A stretch of 64,000 nucleotides of DNA from Planobispora rosea (GTDB taxonomy: Bacteria; Actinomycetota; Actinomycetes; Streptosporangiales; Streptosporangiaceae), in assembly GCF_014648175.1 (NCBI RefSeq), contig NZ_BMQP01000005.1, positions 62,001 through 126,000 of the forward strand, in the 5' to 3' direction. Shown in pieces: positions 37,368-45,512 of this stretch (its first letter is position 1; the number at the start of each line of letters is the position of its first letter). The translations under genes and the position numbers were made by a program. The notes beneath the pieces are model-generated. The model was not told where the DNA came from. It did no database searches and saw nothing but the letters and a program-made list of their open reading frames with translations.

Positions 37368-37439
37368 GCCCTTTCCCGAGGTCCCCGGCTCTTTCCCGGG
37401 CGCGCCTCAGTTCCTCCCGATCCCCGGGCCGTTCCCGGA

Positions 37440-37463
37440 GCGCCCCGGGCCGTTCCGGGGCGC
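37440..37463 (-). terminator. Terminator of the mshC operon
   Basis: GCGCCCCGG at 37440-37448 pairs with CCGGGGCGC at 37455-37463 around a six-base loop, nine bases beyond the mshC stop on the minus strand. Confidence 0.65.
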
Positions 37464-37471
37464 CCTTCCGG

Positions 37472-38695
37472 TCAGAGCCCGACGCCGAGCAGCGCGTCGG
37501 CGATGTCCTTGACCAGGGCGGGCGCCTGCGGATCGGTGCCGCCCGACGACAGCGCCCGCTCAGCCCAGGCGTCGACGACGGCCAGGGCCCCGGGGGCGTC
37601 CAGGTCGTCGGACATCCGGGCGCGGACCTCCCGCAGGACGGCCTCCGCGTCGGGGCCGGTCTGCAGGCCGGTCGCCGAGCGCCAGCGGGCCAGCCGTACC
37701 TCGGCGGAGGCCAGTTGGTCCGGGGTCCACTCCCAGTCGGTCCGGTAGTGGTGCGCGAGCAGGGCCAGCCGGATGGCCATGGGGTCGGCCTCCCGGCGGA
37801 GCCGGGAGACGAAGACCAGGTTGCCCTTGGACTTCGACATCTTCTCCCCGTCGAGGGCGACCATGCCGGCATGGACGTAGGCCTTCGCGAAGGGCCACTC
37901 ACCGGTGGCGACGTGCCCCTCGTGGGCACCGCACTCGTGGTGCGGGAAGATCAGGTCGGAACCGCCGCCGGCGACGTCCAACCCGCTGCCGAGGTTGGCC
38001 AGCGCGATCGCGGTGCACTCGACGTGCCAGCCGGGCCGGCCCGATCCGAACGGCGAGGGCCAGGACGGCTCGCCGGGGCGCTCGGCGCGCCAGAGCAGCC
38101 AGTCGAGCGGGTGCTTCTTGCCCGCCCTGCCGGGGTCGCCGCCGCGCTCGCCGAACAGGGCGAGCATCCGCTCCTCGGGGTATCCGGAGACGGCGCCGAA
38201 CTTGGGAGCGGCGGTGACGTCGAAGTAGACGTCGCCGTCGAGATCGTAGGTGGCGCCCTTGTCGCGCAGCCGCTCGATCAGCGCGGCGACCTGATCGACC
38301 ACCTCGGTGACGCCGACGTACTCGCGCGGCGGGAGGATCCGCAACGCCTCCATGTCGGTACGGAAGAGCTCGATCTCGCGCTCGGCGAGTTCCCGCCAGT
38401 CCTGCCCGGTCTGCTCGGCCCGTTCCAGCAGCGGGTCGTCGACGTCCGTGGCGTTCTGCGTGAAGTGCACCTCGTGGCCGGCGTCCCGCCAGGCGCGGCC
38501 GACCAGGTCGAAGGCGAGGTAGGTGTTGGCGTGGCCCAGGTGGGTGGCGTCGTAGGGGGTGATGCCGCAGACGTACAGCCGCGCGGTGGGGCCGGGCTGG
38601 GTGGGGACGACCCCTCCGGCGGCGGTGTCGAACAGCCGCAGCGGAGTACCGGCACCGGGGAGCCGAGGGACCTTCGGCGCAGACCACGATCTCAT
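37472..38695 (-). CDS. mshC: Mycothiol biosynthesis cysteine ligase MshC
   Basis: 407 residues. It is a class I cysteinyl-tRNA synthetase relative with HLGH (near residue 53) and KMSKSKGN, but without the tRNA-binding C-terminus. The start [14 protein letters not shown] and the [20 protein letters not shown] block identify MshC. Zinc ligands include Cys43 and the ECT and HHEC segments. It joins cysteine to GlcN-inositol with ATP to form the mycothiol precursor. It is the last gene of a five-gene minus-strand operon. Confidence 0.95.
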   Translation of the reverse strand: MRSWSAPKVPRLPGAGTPLRLFDTAAGGVVPTQPGPTARLYVCGITPYDATHLGHANTYLAFDLVGRAWRDAGHEVHFTQNATDVDDPLLERAEQTGQDWRELAEREIELFRTDMEALRILPPREYVGVTEVVDQVAALIERLRDKGATYDLDGDVYFDVTAAPKFGAVSGYPEERMLALFGERGGDPGRAGKKHPLDWLLWRAERPGEPSWPSPFGSGRPGWHVECTAIALANLGSGLDVAGGGSDLIFPHHECGAHEGHVATGEWPFAKAYVHAGMVALDGEKMSKSKGNLVFVSRLRREADPMAIRLALLAHHYRTDWEWTPDQLASAEVRLARWRSATGLQTGPDAEAVLREVRARMSDDLDAPGALAVVDAWAERALSSGGTDPQAPALVKDIADALLGVGL

Positions 38696-38785
38696 GTGAC
38701 GAGCCTATCCAGCAGACAGACCGCTCGGATCATCCCGGGGCGGTCGATAGAGGGGCATTCACCACAACCTCCGGGTCGGTCCCGG

Positions 38786-39508
38786 TCATTCCTGCGGGAG
38801 CGGGACGCGCTGGAACGCCTGCGGATCGCGGGGGTCGCCGGTGAAGTCGTAGCGGATCCCGGCCGGCGTCAGGGCGAGCAGGGTGACCGACAGGGAGGCG
38901 AAGACCCTGCCGTCGGGGAGTTCCCGGCGGATGACCATCGCCCGGGGATCCTCGGGCGGCAGGCCCGCGCCGGTGGCGAGGAAGGCCCACTCCCCCCAGG
39001 GTCCCTCGGTCGTCCGGGGGCGTGCGGCCTTGGCGAACAGGGGGCGGAAGAACGCCACCCGCTCGTTCTCCTCGCCTTCCTCCCAGCCGCTGTTGACCAC
39101 CATGTGGGTGCCGGGCGGGAACTCCACCGTCCGCGGTTCGACGCCGTCCCAGCTCCACATGCGCGCTCCCCCGGGGTCGCCCAGGATGAGGTGGAAGGGG
39201 TCGTAGCGGCTCAGGTCCAGATCGGGCAGGCGCCCCTGGGACGCCGCCAGCAGCGGCAGGTCGCCCCGGGACCGGCGGCGTTCCTCCCCGGCGGGTACGC
39301 CGTGGCCGTTGAGCAGTGCCCCGGCCCGTCCGGAGGCCGGGTCGACCGCCAGCCAGGTCCCGCCCGCCCGCAGATCGCGCCCGCCGACCAGGCCGGGCCA
39401 GTGCTCGGCCGGGGGGACCCACGGGCGGCCGGTGAACTCGTCGCGGACTCCGACCATGATCAGGGGGATCGCGGCGTCCGGCTCGATGCTGAGGGCAACC
39501 GTGCACAT
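38786..39508 (-). CDS. NRDE-family protein (TANGO2-like)
   Basis: 240 residues. It begins MCTVALSI, with an invariant Cys2, and carries a variant of the family name motif as VRDEF, then the GGRDLRAGGTWLAVD block typical of NRDE/TANGO2 proteins. The Cys2 position resembles Ntn-type nucleophiles, but no activity is established. It precedes mshC in the operon by 90 bases. Confidence 0.82.
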   Translation of the reverse strand: MCTVALSIEPDAAIPLIMVGVRDEFTGRPWVPPAEHWPGLVGGRDLRAGGTWLAVDPASGRAGALLNGHGVPAGEERRRSRGDLPLLAASQGRLPDLDLSRYDPFHLILGDPGGARMWSWDGVEPRTVEFPPGTHMVVNSGWEEGEENERVAFFRPLFAKAARPRTTEGPWGEWAFLATGAGLPPEDPRAMVIRRELPDGRVFASLSVTLLALTPAGIRYDFTGDPRDPQAFQRVPLPQE

Positions 39509-39562
39509 GCCCGGCAGGGTACGCCCGGCCGGCGGGCGCGCCGGAGGAGGGGTCCCGGCAAC

Positions 39563-39640
39563 GCGGGAGGACGGGGAGGGGGACGGCGGGAAGGAGGGGG
39601 CCGGGGAGCGGGCGGGGACGGGACCGGGCGGGGACGGGGT
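39563..39640 (+). repeat. G-run tract able to form G-quadruplexes
   Basis: More than a dozen runs of three to five G with short spacers fill the gap between the NRDE gene and the SCO1664-type gene on the plus strand. The transcript of the operon would carry the C-rich complement. Confidence 0.75.
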
Positions 39641-40401
39641 CAGATGGGGGGCCAGGGGATGGCGGGCCAGTCCTGGGAGGGACGGGGGTGCAGGCCGGTG
39701 TCGAGGAGCCGGCGGACCCGTGCCCAGGTCGCCTCGACCTCGGCCAGGGTGACGAGCTCCCGCAGGCGGCGGCCGAGGCGGCCGTTCTCGAGTTCGCGTT
39801 CGAGGCGGGCCAGGACGTTCATGGCCTCCCGGGGCAGGGGCTTGCCCCGCCACTGCCACAACACGGTGCGGAGCTTGTCCTCGGCGGAGAAGCAGACGCC
39901 GTGGTCCACCCCGTAGACGTGGCCGTCGGCGAGCGGGAGGAGGTGGCCGCCCTTGCGGTCGGCGTTGTTGACCACGGCGTCGAAGACGGCCATCCGCCGC
40001 AGCGCGGGCTGCCGGCTGCGGATCAGGGCCATCAGGTCGGCCTCGGGATCGGCCTCGACCCACAACTGGCACATCCCCGGGCCGAAGGGGCCGTCCCGGT
40101 AGACCGTCGGGGGGACGATCCGCCAGCCGGTCGCGACCGAGACCTCGAAGGCGGCCACCTCGCGGGCGGCGAGGGTGCCGTCGGGGAAGTCCCAGAGCGG
40201 GCGTTCCCCCCGTACCGGCTTGTAGACGCAGGCGGCCGCGAGCCCGCCCAGCCGGATCGAGCAGTAGAGGGTCATGTTCGTCGCCTCGACCAGCCGGCCC
40301 GCGACCTCGATGTGGCCCTCGCGGAGCAGACGCAGGGCAGTCTCGTCATCCAGTCCCACCGTGGGGACCGCACTCAGCGTCGGATCGCTTTCCGCGCTCA
40401 T
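39640..40401 (-). CDS. SCO1664-family protein, PI kinase/HipA-like fold
   Basis: 253 residues. It has kinase-like features: a Lys in ACVYKPVRGERPLWDF, a catalytic-loop-like AVVNNADRKGGH and a metal-loop-like VDHGVCF. These match the phosphatidylinositol 3/4-kinase-related actinobacterial family. The substrate is unknown. Its start overlaps the DUF3090 stop by four bases. The family sits next to mshC and the neighbouring phosphatase in many actinobacteria. Confidence 0.82.
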   Translation of the reverse strand: MSAESDPTLSAVPTVGLDDETALRLLREGHIEVAGRLVEATNMTLYCSIRLGGLAAACVYKPVRGERPLWDFPDGTLAAREVAAFEVSVATGWRIVPPTVYRDGPFGPGMCQLWVEADPEADLMALIRSRQPALRRMAVFDAVVNNADRKGGHLLPLADGHVYGVDHGVCFSAEDKLRTVLWQWRGKPLPREAMNVLARLERELENGRLGRRLRELVTLAEVEATWARVRRLLDTGLHPRPSQDWPAIPWPPI

Positions 40402-40967
40402 TCGCCTCCTTCAGCAGATGAAGCGCTTCTACCCCGGTAACCGTTGAGCCGCACACAGATATGCCCCTCGGCGTCGAGCGGTTGCCCGCACAGCGGGCAC
40501 GGAGGGCGCCCGGCGGCGACGAGGGCCAGGGCACGCCTGCTGAAGGCCCTGGCCGCGGCGGGGCTGATGCGGACCCGCAGCACCGCGCGCTCGGTGAGGG
40601 GGGACGGGTCGAACACCTCGTCGTCCTCCGGAGCGATCTCCTCCGCCTCGATCACCACCTGGGCGGTGACGTCGTCCCAGGCGAGCGCCATCGTGCCGAC
40701 CCGGAAGTCCTCGGTGATCGGCGTCTCGAGAGGAGCGGTATCGGCGGGCCCCACGGGGACGGCGGGAACCTCGGCGCCGCCGCTGCGCACCACCTCGTCG
40801 AGCAGGTCGTCGAGGCGGTCCGCGAGCGCGGCCACCTGGAACTTCTCCAGCCCGACGGTGGTGAGGCGGCCCTGTCCCCGTGCCTGCAGGAAGAAGGTCC
40901 GTGACCCCGGCTGCCCCACGGCACCGGCGACGAACCTCTCAGGTGGGTCGTAGTCGAACACCGGCAT
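40398..40967 (-). CDS. DUF3090-family protein with C-terminal zinc ribbon
   Basis: 189 residues. The DUF3090 signature is present (GSRTFFLQARGQGRLTTVGLEK and the KFQVAALADRLDDLL helix). Near the C-terminus a CPLCGQPLDAEGHIC segment provides three cysteines and a histidine for a zinc site. No function is known for the family. It lies nine bases after the phosphatase gene and overlaps the SCO1664-type gene by four. Confidence 0.88.
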   Translation of the reverse strand: MPVFDYDPPERFVAGAVGQPGSRTFFLQARGQGRLTTVGLEKFQVAALADRLDDLLDEVVRSGGAEVPAVPVGPADTAPLETPITEDFRVGTMALAWDDVTAQVVIEAEEIAPEDDEVFDPSPLTERAVLRVRISPAAARAFSRRALALVAAGRPPCPLCGQPLDAEGHICVRLNGYRGRSASSAEGGE

Positions 40968-40976
40968 GTCCCGACC

Positions 40977-41675
40977 TTACGTGGTCCCGGATCCGCCGCC
41001 GACCGCGGCGTCGCTCCCGGTGATGTTTTCTCCCCCGTCCGTCCCGTCCGAACCCTCCGCAGGACTCAGACCGGTAACGTCTCCGCCCAGGTCGTTGAGC
41101 CTGAGGACGAAGGGGCGCATGGGGGTGTAGCGGATGACGGTGAGCGAGGCGGGGTCGGCCGCTATGCGCTGGAACTGGTCCAGATGGAGTCCCATGGCGT
41201 CGGCCACGAGCGCCTTGATGAGATCCCCGTGGGTGCAGACGAGATAGACGGCCCCGGGCCCCAGGCGGTCGTTCCACTCGCGGACGGCGGTCACCGCGCG
41301 GTGCTGCACCGCGGACAGGGACTCGCCCCCGGGGAAGGTCACCGCGCTCGGATGGTTCTGGACGATGGGCCAGAGCGGATCCTTCGCCAGGTCGGCGAGG
41401 GGGCGGCCGGTCCAGTCGCCGTAGCGGCACTCCCCGAAGCGGTCGTCGGTCAGCAGTTCCGTGGCGCGGCCGTCGGCGATCGCCCCGGCGGTCTCCCGGC
41501 AGCGTTCCAGGGGGCTGGAGATGATCGCGTCCAGCCTCAGGGGGGCCAGCCGCGCGGCGAGGGCCCTCGCCTGGGCCTGTCCCGCCTCGTTGAGGTGGAC
41601 ACCGGGGGTCCAGCCGGCGAGCACCGGGCCGGTGAGGGGGGTCAGACCATGTCGTGCCAGGAGGAGCGTTGTCAC
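40977..41675 (-). CDS. Histidine phosphatase superfamily protein (MSMEG_4193-like phosphomutase/phosphatase)
   Basis: 232 residues from a GTG. The catalytic RHG (LLLARHGLTP), the second arginine (SSPLERCRE), the catalytic acid region (GGESLSAVQHR) and the second histidine (VCTHGD) are all present. It should hydrolyse or transfer phosphate on a small molecule. It leads the operon whose later genes include a kinase-like protein and mshC. The C-terminal 25 residues are Gly/Asp/Thr-rich and probably disordered. Confidence 0.85.
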   Translation of the reverse strand: MTTLLLARHGLTPLTGPVLAGWTPGVHLNEAGQAQARALAARLAPLRLDAIISSPLERCRETAGAIADGRATELLTDDRFGECRYGDWTGRPLADLAKDPLWPIVQNHPSAVTFPGGESLSAVQHRAVTAVREWNDRLGPGAVYLVCTHGDLIKALVADAMGLHLDQFQRIAADPASLTVIRYTPMRPFVLRLNDLGGDVTGLSPAEGSDGTDGGENITGSDAAVGGGSGTT

Positions 41676-41740
41676 GGCACCAAGTCTTGCAGCAGTTGCT
41701 CCCTCATTTTTAACCCCCCTGACGGTAATCTGGCCGGATC

Positions 41741-42685
41741 ATGGAGCATCGCTATGTCGGCCGGAGCGGCCTGTCGGTGTCCCGCCTGGGGCTGGGGACG
41801 ATGACCTGGGGGCGGGACACCGGTGCCGAGGAGGCCGCGGCGCAGCTTCGCGCCTTCGCCGAGGCCGGGGGCACCCTGATCGACACCGCCGACGTCTACA
41901 CGGCCGGGGAGGCCGAGCGGCTGCTGGGGCGGCTGATCCGCGACACGGTTCCGCGCTCGGAACTGGTGCTGTCGACCAAGGCCGTGCTCACCCCGGCCGG
42001 GCGGCGGCCGCGCGACGCCTCCAGGAAGCACCTGATCTCCGCCATCGACGCCTCCCTGTCCCGCCTCGGGGTCAACGAGGTGGACCTGTGGCAGCTGCAC
42101 GCCTTCGACCCGGACGTCCCGCTTGAGGAGACCATGGCCGCGGTGGACGCGATCGTGTCGTCCGGGCGGGCGGCCTACGCCGGGGTCTGCGACTTCACCG
42201 GGTGGCAGCTCGCGGCGGCGGCCGTCGGACAGCTGACGGTCCCCGGCCGGACGCCGCTCGTCGCCGCCCAGGTCGAGTACTCCCTGCTGGCCCGGGAGCC
42301 CGAACGCGACCTGCTGCCCGCGGCCGAGCACGTCGGCGCCGGGGTGCTGGCCTGGTCGCCGCTGGGCCGGGGAGTGCTCACCGGCAAATACCGTACGGGC
42401 ATCCCCGCCGACTCCCGGGCCGCGACCCCGCATTTCGCCGACTTCGTCACGCCCTACCTGGACGAGCGGTGCCGCCGGGTCGTGGAGTCGGTGACGACCG
42501 CGGCCGAGGGCCTCGGCGTCTCACCGCTGTCGGTGGCGCTGTCGTGGGTCCGGGACCAGCCGGGGGTGTCGGCGGCCATCGTGGGGGCGCGCACCCGTGC
42601 CCAGCTGTCCGGAATCCTCGAGGCCGAGGACCTGGCGCTGCCGGTGGCGATCCGGGAGGCGCTCGACGACGTGTCGGCGGACTGA
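41741..42685 (+). CDS. Aldo/keto reductase
   Basis: 314 residues. The catalytic tetrad is complete: Asp48, Tyr53, Lys80 and His120 (IDTADVY, STKA, LWQLHAFD). The C-terminal NADPH-binding region (SWVRDQPGVSAAIVGARTRAQL) fits the AKR family close to YajO/Tas-type reductases. It is divergent from the phosphatase operon with only 65 bases between starts. The substrate is unknown. Confidence 0.92.
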   Translation: MEHRYVGRSGLSVSRLGLGTMTWGRDTGAEEAAAQLRAFAEAGGTLIDTADVYTAGEAERLLGRLIRDTVPRSELVLSTKAVLTPAGRRPRDASRKHLISAIDASLSRLGVNEVDLWQLHAFDPDVPLEETMAAVDAIVSSGRAAYAGVCDFTGWQLAAAAVGQLTVPGRTPLVAAQVEYSLLAREPERDLLPAAEHVGAGVLAWSPLGRGVLTGKYRTGIPADSRAATPHFADFVTPYLDERCRRVVESVTTAAEGLGVSPLSVALSWVRDQPGVSAAIVGARTRAQLSGILEAEDLALPVAIREALDDVSAD

Positions 42686-42848
42686 GACGCGGGGCCGGCG
42701 GGCGGACACGCCGTCCGGCGGATGAGGGTGCAATTCATGGCGGGTGGGAATGGGCAACCGGACCGAAATGAATAAGAGTTTTTCTCACGTGTCACTAGTC
42801 GATACCGAATCGCAACTTTCTGTGGAAAAGCCTGGCCTTCACACAAAA

Positions 42849-42866
42849 CTGTCATTCAGGTGACAG
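42849..42866. promoter_or_regulatory. Inverted repeat upstream of the secreted protein gene
   Basis: CTGTCA-TTCAGG-TGACAG: perfect 6-base arms with a 6-base spacer in an AT-rich gap, 56 bases before the GTG start. A repressor or activator site is likely; the binding protein is unknown. Confidence 0.4.
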
Positions 42867-42921
42867 GAGGGGTCAGCCGGGTAACGGCGAGGTTCCGTCA
42901 TTGATGTGCGGAGGGGGAAGG

Positions 42922-43803
42922 GTGCGATCTGCGATCTCAGCCGGCGCGCTGGCACTGGCCCTGGGGGGAGGTTCTCCCATGGTGGCCGCGGGTGTGCTCC
43001 AGCCGGACGACTGCCGGCAGGGGGACGGGCTGCTGGGCGGGCTCACCGGCGGGGTCTGCCAGGTCGTGGACGACGTCACCGATGTCGTGGACGGGCTGAC
43101 CGGCGACTCCCTGAGCCCGGTGACGGAGAGCGTGGACGACACGGCGGACAGGACACTGGGAGGCGTCGGCGAGGTCCTGCCCACCAGGAAACCGGCGCCC
43201 GGCGCCACGACGCCCCCCTCCGCGACGGCCTCGCCCCGCTCCACCGCCACCCAGCGGCCCGGGAAGGGCGGCGGCCTGCTGCCCACCGTCCTCAGCACCT
43301 GCCTGCCCCTGGTGGCCTCACCGGAGTGCGGCGCCGAGGAGGACGCGTCGCCGGGCGACAGGCCGCGGCCGTTCGCCTCCCCCGGCCCTTCCCAGAGCGC
43401 CGGGTCCGCAAAGGGGAGGGAACGGTCCACGTCGGACAGGGACCGGCGGAGAGACGGGGTGGCGGTGGCGGTCTCGCCCGCCGAACCTCCGCACCGGCCG
43501 GAGACCCGGGTGCACACCACGGAGGTGAGCGACCCGGTGCTCCCCGAACCGGCCGTGGTCGACATCGAGGCGCCCCGGCTGGAACCGCTCTGGCCGGGAG
43601 CGCTCGTGGAGGAGCTCCAGCGGCGGATGCCGGGCAGGCAGACCGTCGCGGCGACCCGTCGTTCCGACCCGCTGGGCACCGCTCTCACCACCGCCCTGCT
43701 GGTGGCGGCGATCCTCGCGGTGCGCATGATGTACGGCAAGCGGGGCGCCGAGGAGTCGATCCCGCTCGAACCGGTCCGGGTGGGGCGGCACCGTACGGCA
43801 TAG
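42922..43803 (+). CDS. Secreted, C-terminally anchored protein, function unknown
   Basis: 293 residues. The GTG at 42922 has a very strong GGAGGGGG site; in-frame starts at 42901 and 42904 are less likely. An N-terminal signal peptide (RSAISAGALALALGGG) is followed by a Gly/Val/Asp-rich segment with a Cys pair (DDC and GGVC), then a long Pro/Ser/Thr/Arg-rich linker. One hydrophobic helix (ALTTALLVAAILAVRMMYG) near the C-terminus precedes a positively charged tail. The layout is of a surface protein held in the membrane with the bulk outside. I recognise no domain. Confidence 0.65.
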   Translation: MRSAISAGALALALGGGSPMVAAGVLQPDDCRQGDGLLGGLTGGVCQVVDDVTDVVDGLTGDSLSPVTESVDDTADRTLGGVGEVLPTRKPAPGATTPPSATASPRSTATQRPGKGGGLLPTVLSTCLPLVASPECGAEEDASPGDRPRPFASPGPSQSAGSAKGRERSTSDRDRRRDGVAVAVSPAEPPHRPETRVHTTEVSDPVLPEPAVVDIEAPRLEPLWPGALVEELQRRMPGRQTVAATRRSDPLGTALTTALLVAAILAVRMMYGKRGAEESIPLEPVRVGRHRTA

Positions 43804-43852
43804 CGACCGGACGGCGCCGCACGACACCGCACGACACCGCACGACGTGGCGG

Positions 43853-43870
43853 CCGGACGGCGCCGTCCGG
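43853..43870. terminator. Palindromic terminator between convergent genes
   Basis: CCGGACGGCGCCGTCCGG is fully self-complementary. It lies between the secreted-protein stop and the inhA stop and may serve both. Just upstream, CGCACGACAC is repeated in tandem. Confidence 0.6.
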
Positions 43871-43904
43871 CATGGCGGCCCGGAGCACCCGGGCCGCCCC
43901 GGGG

Positions 43905-44669
43905 TCAGGCGCCGATGGCGTGCACGCCGCCGTCGACGTGCACGATCTCCCCGGTCGTGGCCGGGAACCAGTCCGACATCAGGGCGAGGCACGCCTTGGC
44001 CGCCGGCACGGTGTCGGCCAGGTCCCAGCCGAGCGGCGCCTTCTCCGGCCAGCTGTCCTCGAACTCCTGGAAGCCGGGGATGCTCTTGGCCGCCATCGTG
44101 CGCAGCGGCCCGGCCGCCACCAGGTTCACCCGGATGCCGTGCTTGCCGAGGTCGCGGGCGAGGTAGCGGGCGCAGGACTCCAGGCCCGCCTTGGCCACGC
44201 CCATCCAGTCGTAGACCGGCCAGGCCTTGGTCGCGTCGAAGTCGAGGCCGACGATCGCGCCGCCCTCCTTCATCAGGGGCAGGCAGGCGACGGCCAGCGA
44301 CTTGAACGAGTAGGTCGAGACGTGCAGCGCGGTGGCGACGTCCTCCCACGGGGTGTTCAGGAAGTTGCCGCCGAGGCAGCTCTGCGGGGCGAAGCCGATG
44401 GAGTGCACCACGCCGTCGAGGCCGTCCAGGTGCTCGCCGACCCGGTCGGCCAGCGAGTCCAGGTGGGCGGTGTCCTGCACGTCCAGCTCGATCACCGGGG
44501 GCGGCTCGGGGAGCCGCCTGGCGATGCGCTCGACCAGGCTGAGCCGGCCGTAGCCGGTCAGCACGACCGTGGCGCCCTCCTCCTGGGCCAGCTTGGCCAC
44601 CGAGAAGGCGATCGAGGCGTCGGTCAGGACACCGGTGACCAGGAGTCGCTTGCCTTCGAGAATTCCCAT
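43905..44669 (-). CDS. inhA: Enoyl-ACP reductase (NADH), InhA/FabI type
   Basis: 254 residues. Cofactor loop VTGVLTDASIAF, HSIGFAP strand (Ser90) and catalytic Tyr153-x6-Lys160 (YDWMGVAK) are present. Around the active site it is close to mycobacterial InhA (GLDFDATKAWPVY), with Ala where InhA has Met in HSIGFMP. It reduces trans-2-enoyl-ACP in fatty acid elongation. It follows fabG by 61 bases in the same order as the mycobacterial mabA-inhA operon. Confidence 0.94.
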   Translation of the reverse strand: MGILEGKRLLVTGVLTDASIAFSVAKLAQEEGATVVLTGYGRLSLVERIARRLPEPPPVIELDVQDTAHLDSLADRVGEHLDGLDGVVHSIGFAPQSCLGGNFLNTPWEDVATALHVSTYSFKSLAVACLPLMKEGGAIVGLDFDATKAWPVYDWMGVAKAGLESCARYLARDLGKHGIRVNLVAAGPLRTMAAKSIPGFQEFEDSWPEKAPLGWDLADTVPAAKACLALMSDWFPATTGEIVHVDGGVHAIGA

Positions 44670-44730
44670 CGTTCTCCCTGGAGTGTGTCCACCGGGGCAA
44701 TCGCCTCCCCGATGCGGTGCTTGCGTGCGG

Positions 44731-45435
44731 TCAGTGGCCCATGCCCAGGCCGCCGTCCACGGGGATCACGGCGCCGGTGATGTAGGCGGCGTCCGGGCCC
44801 GCCACGAACGCGACCACCTTCGCGATCTCCTCGGGGGTGGCCTGCCGTCCCAGCGGGATGTTCTTGCGGATCTGCTCCTGGTAGGCCTCGTCCAGCGCGG
44901 CCGTCATGTCGGTCTCCACGAAACCGGGGGCGACGACGTTGACGGTGATGCCGCGCGAGCCCAGCTCCCGGGCGGCCGAGCGGGCGAAGCCGATCATCCC
45001 GGCCTTGGAGGCGGCGTAGTTGGTCTGCCCGGCCGAGCCGAGCATCGCCACCACCGAGGAGATGAGCACGATCCGGCCGCGCTTGAGCCGCAGCATGCCG
45101 CGGGTGGCGCGCTTGGCCACCCGGTAGGCGCCGGTCAGGTTGGCGTCGATGACGTCGGTGAAGGTCTCCTCCTTCATCATCGGCAGCAGCGTGTCCTTGG
45201 TGATGCCGGCGTTGGCCACGAGCACCTCGACCGGGCCGTGCTCGGCCTCGACCTTCTCGAACGCGGCGTCGACGTCGGCCGTGCTGGTCACATCGCAGCG
45301 CACGCCGAACAGCCCCGCGGGGGGCTCTCCGGAGCGGTAGGTCACGGCGACGGCGTCACCGGCCTGGGCGAGTTCGCGGGCGATCGCGAGGCCGATGCCG
45401 CGATTGCCGCCGGTTACGAGAACAGAACGGGACAT
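44731..45435 (-). CDS. fabG: 3-oxoacyl-ACP reductase
   Basis: 234 residues from the ATG at 45435. The short-chain dehydrogenase motifs are complete: TGGNRGIG at the N-terminus, NAG, Ser127, Tyr140 and Lys144 (YAASK). It reduces 3-oxoacyl-ACP with NADPH. An open extension to 45468 has no conserved sequence. The pairing with inhA supports a fatty acid synthase II role. The start is only 77 bases from the divergent tldD gene. Confidence 0.94.
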   Translation of the reverse strand: MSRSVLVTGGNRGIGLAIARELAQAGDAVAVTYRSGEPPAGLFGVRCDVTSTADVDAAFEKVEAEHGPVEVLVANAGITKDTLLPMMKEETFTDVIDANLTGAYRVAKRATRGMLRLKRGRIVLISSVVAMLGSAGQTNYAASKAGMIGFARSAARELGSRGITVNVVAPGFVETDMTAALDEAYQEQIRKNIPLGRQATPEEIAKVVAFVAGPDAAYITGAVIPVDGGLGMGH

Positions 45436-45469
45436 GGAGCCGACGCTATCGGCTACCCGGCGGTACACG

Positions 45470-45490
45470 TCTTGTCCGTGAGGGACAAGA
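45470..45490. promoter_or_regulatory. Operator-like inverted repeat in the fabG/tldD divergent promoter
   Basis: TCTTGTCC-GTGAG-GGACAAGA: perfect 8-base arms, 5-base spacer. It is centred between fabG (35 bases to its ATG) and tldD (23 bases to its ATG), so a bound dimer could repress both. The regulator is not encoded nearby. Confidence 0.6.
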
Positions 45491-45512
45491 TCACAGGGTT
45501 AGGATCGTTGAC

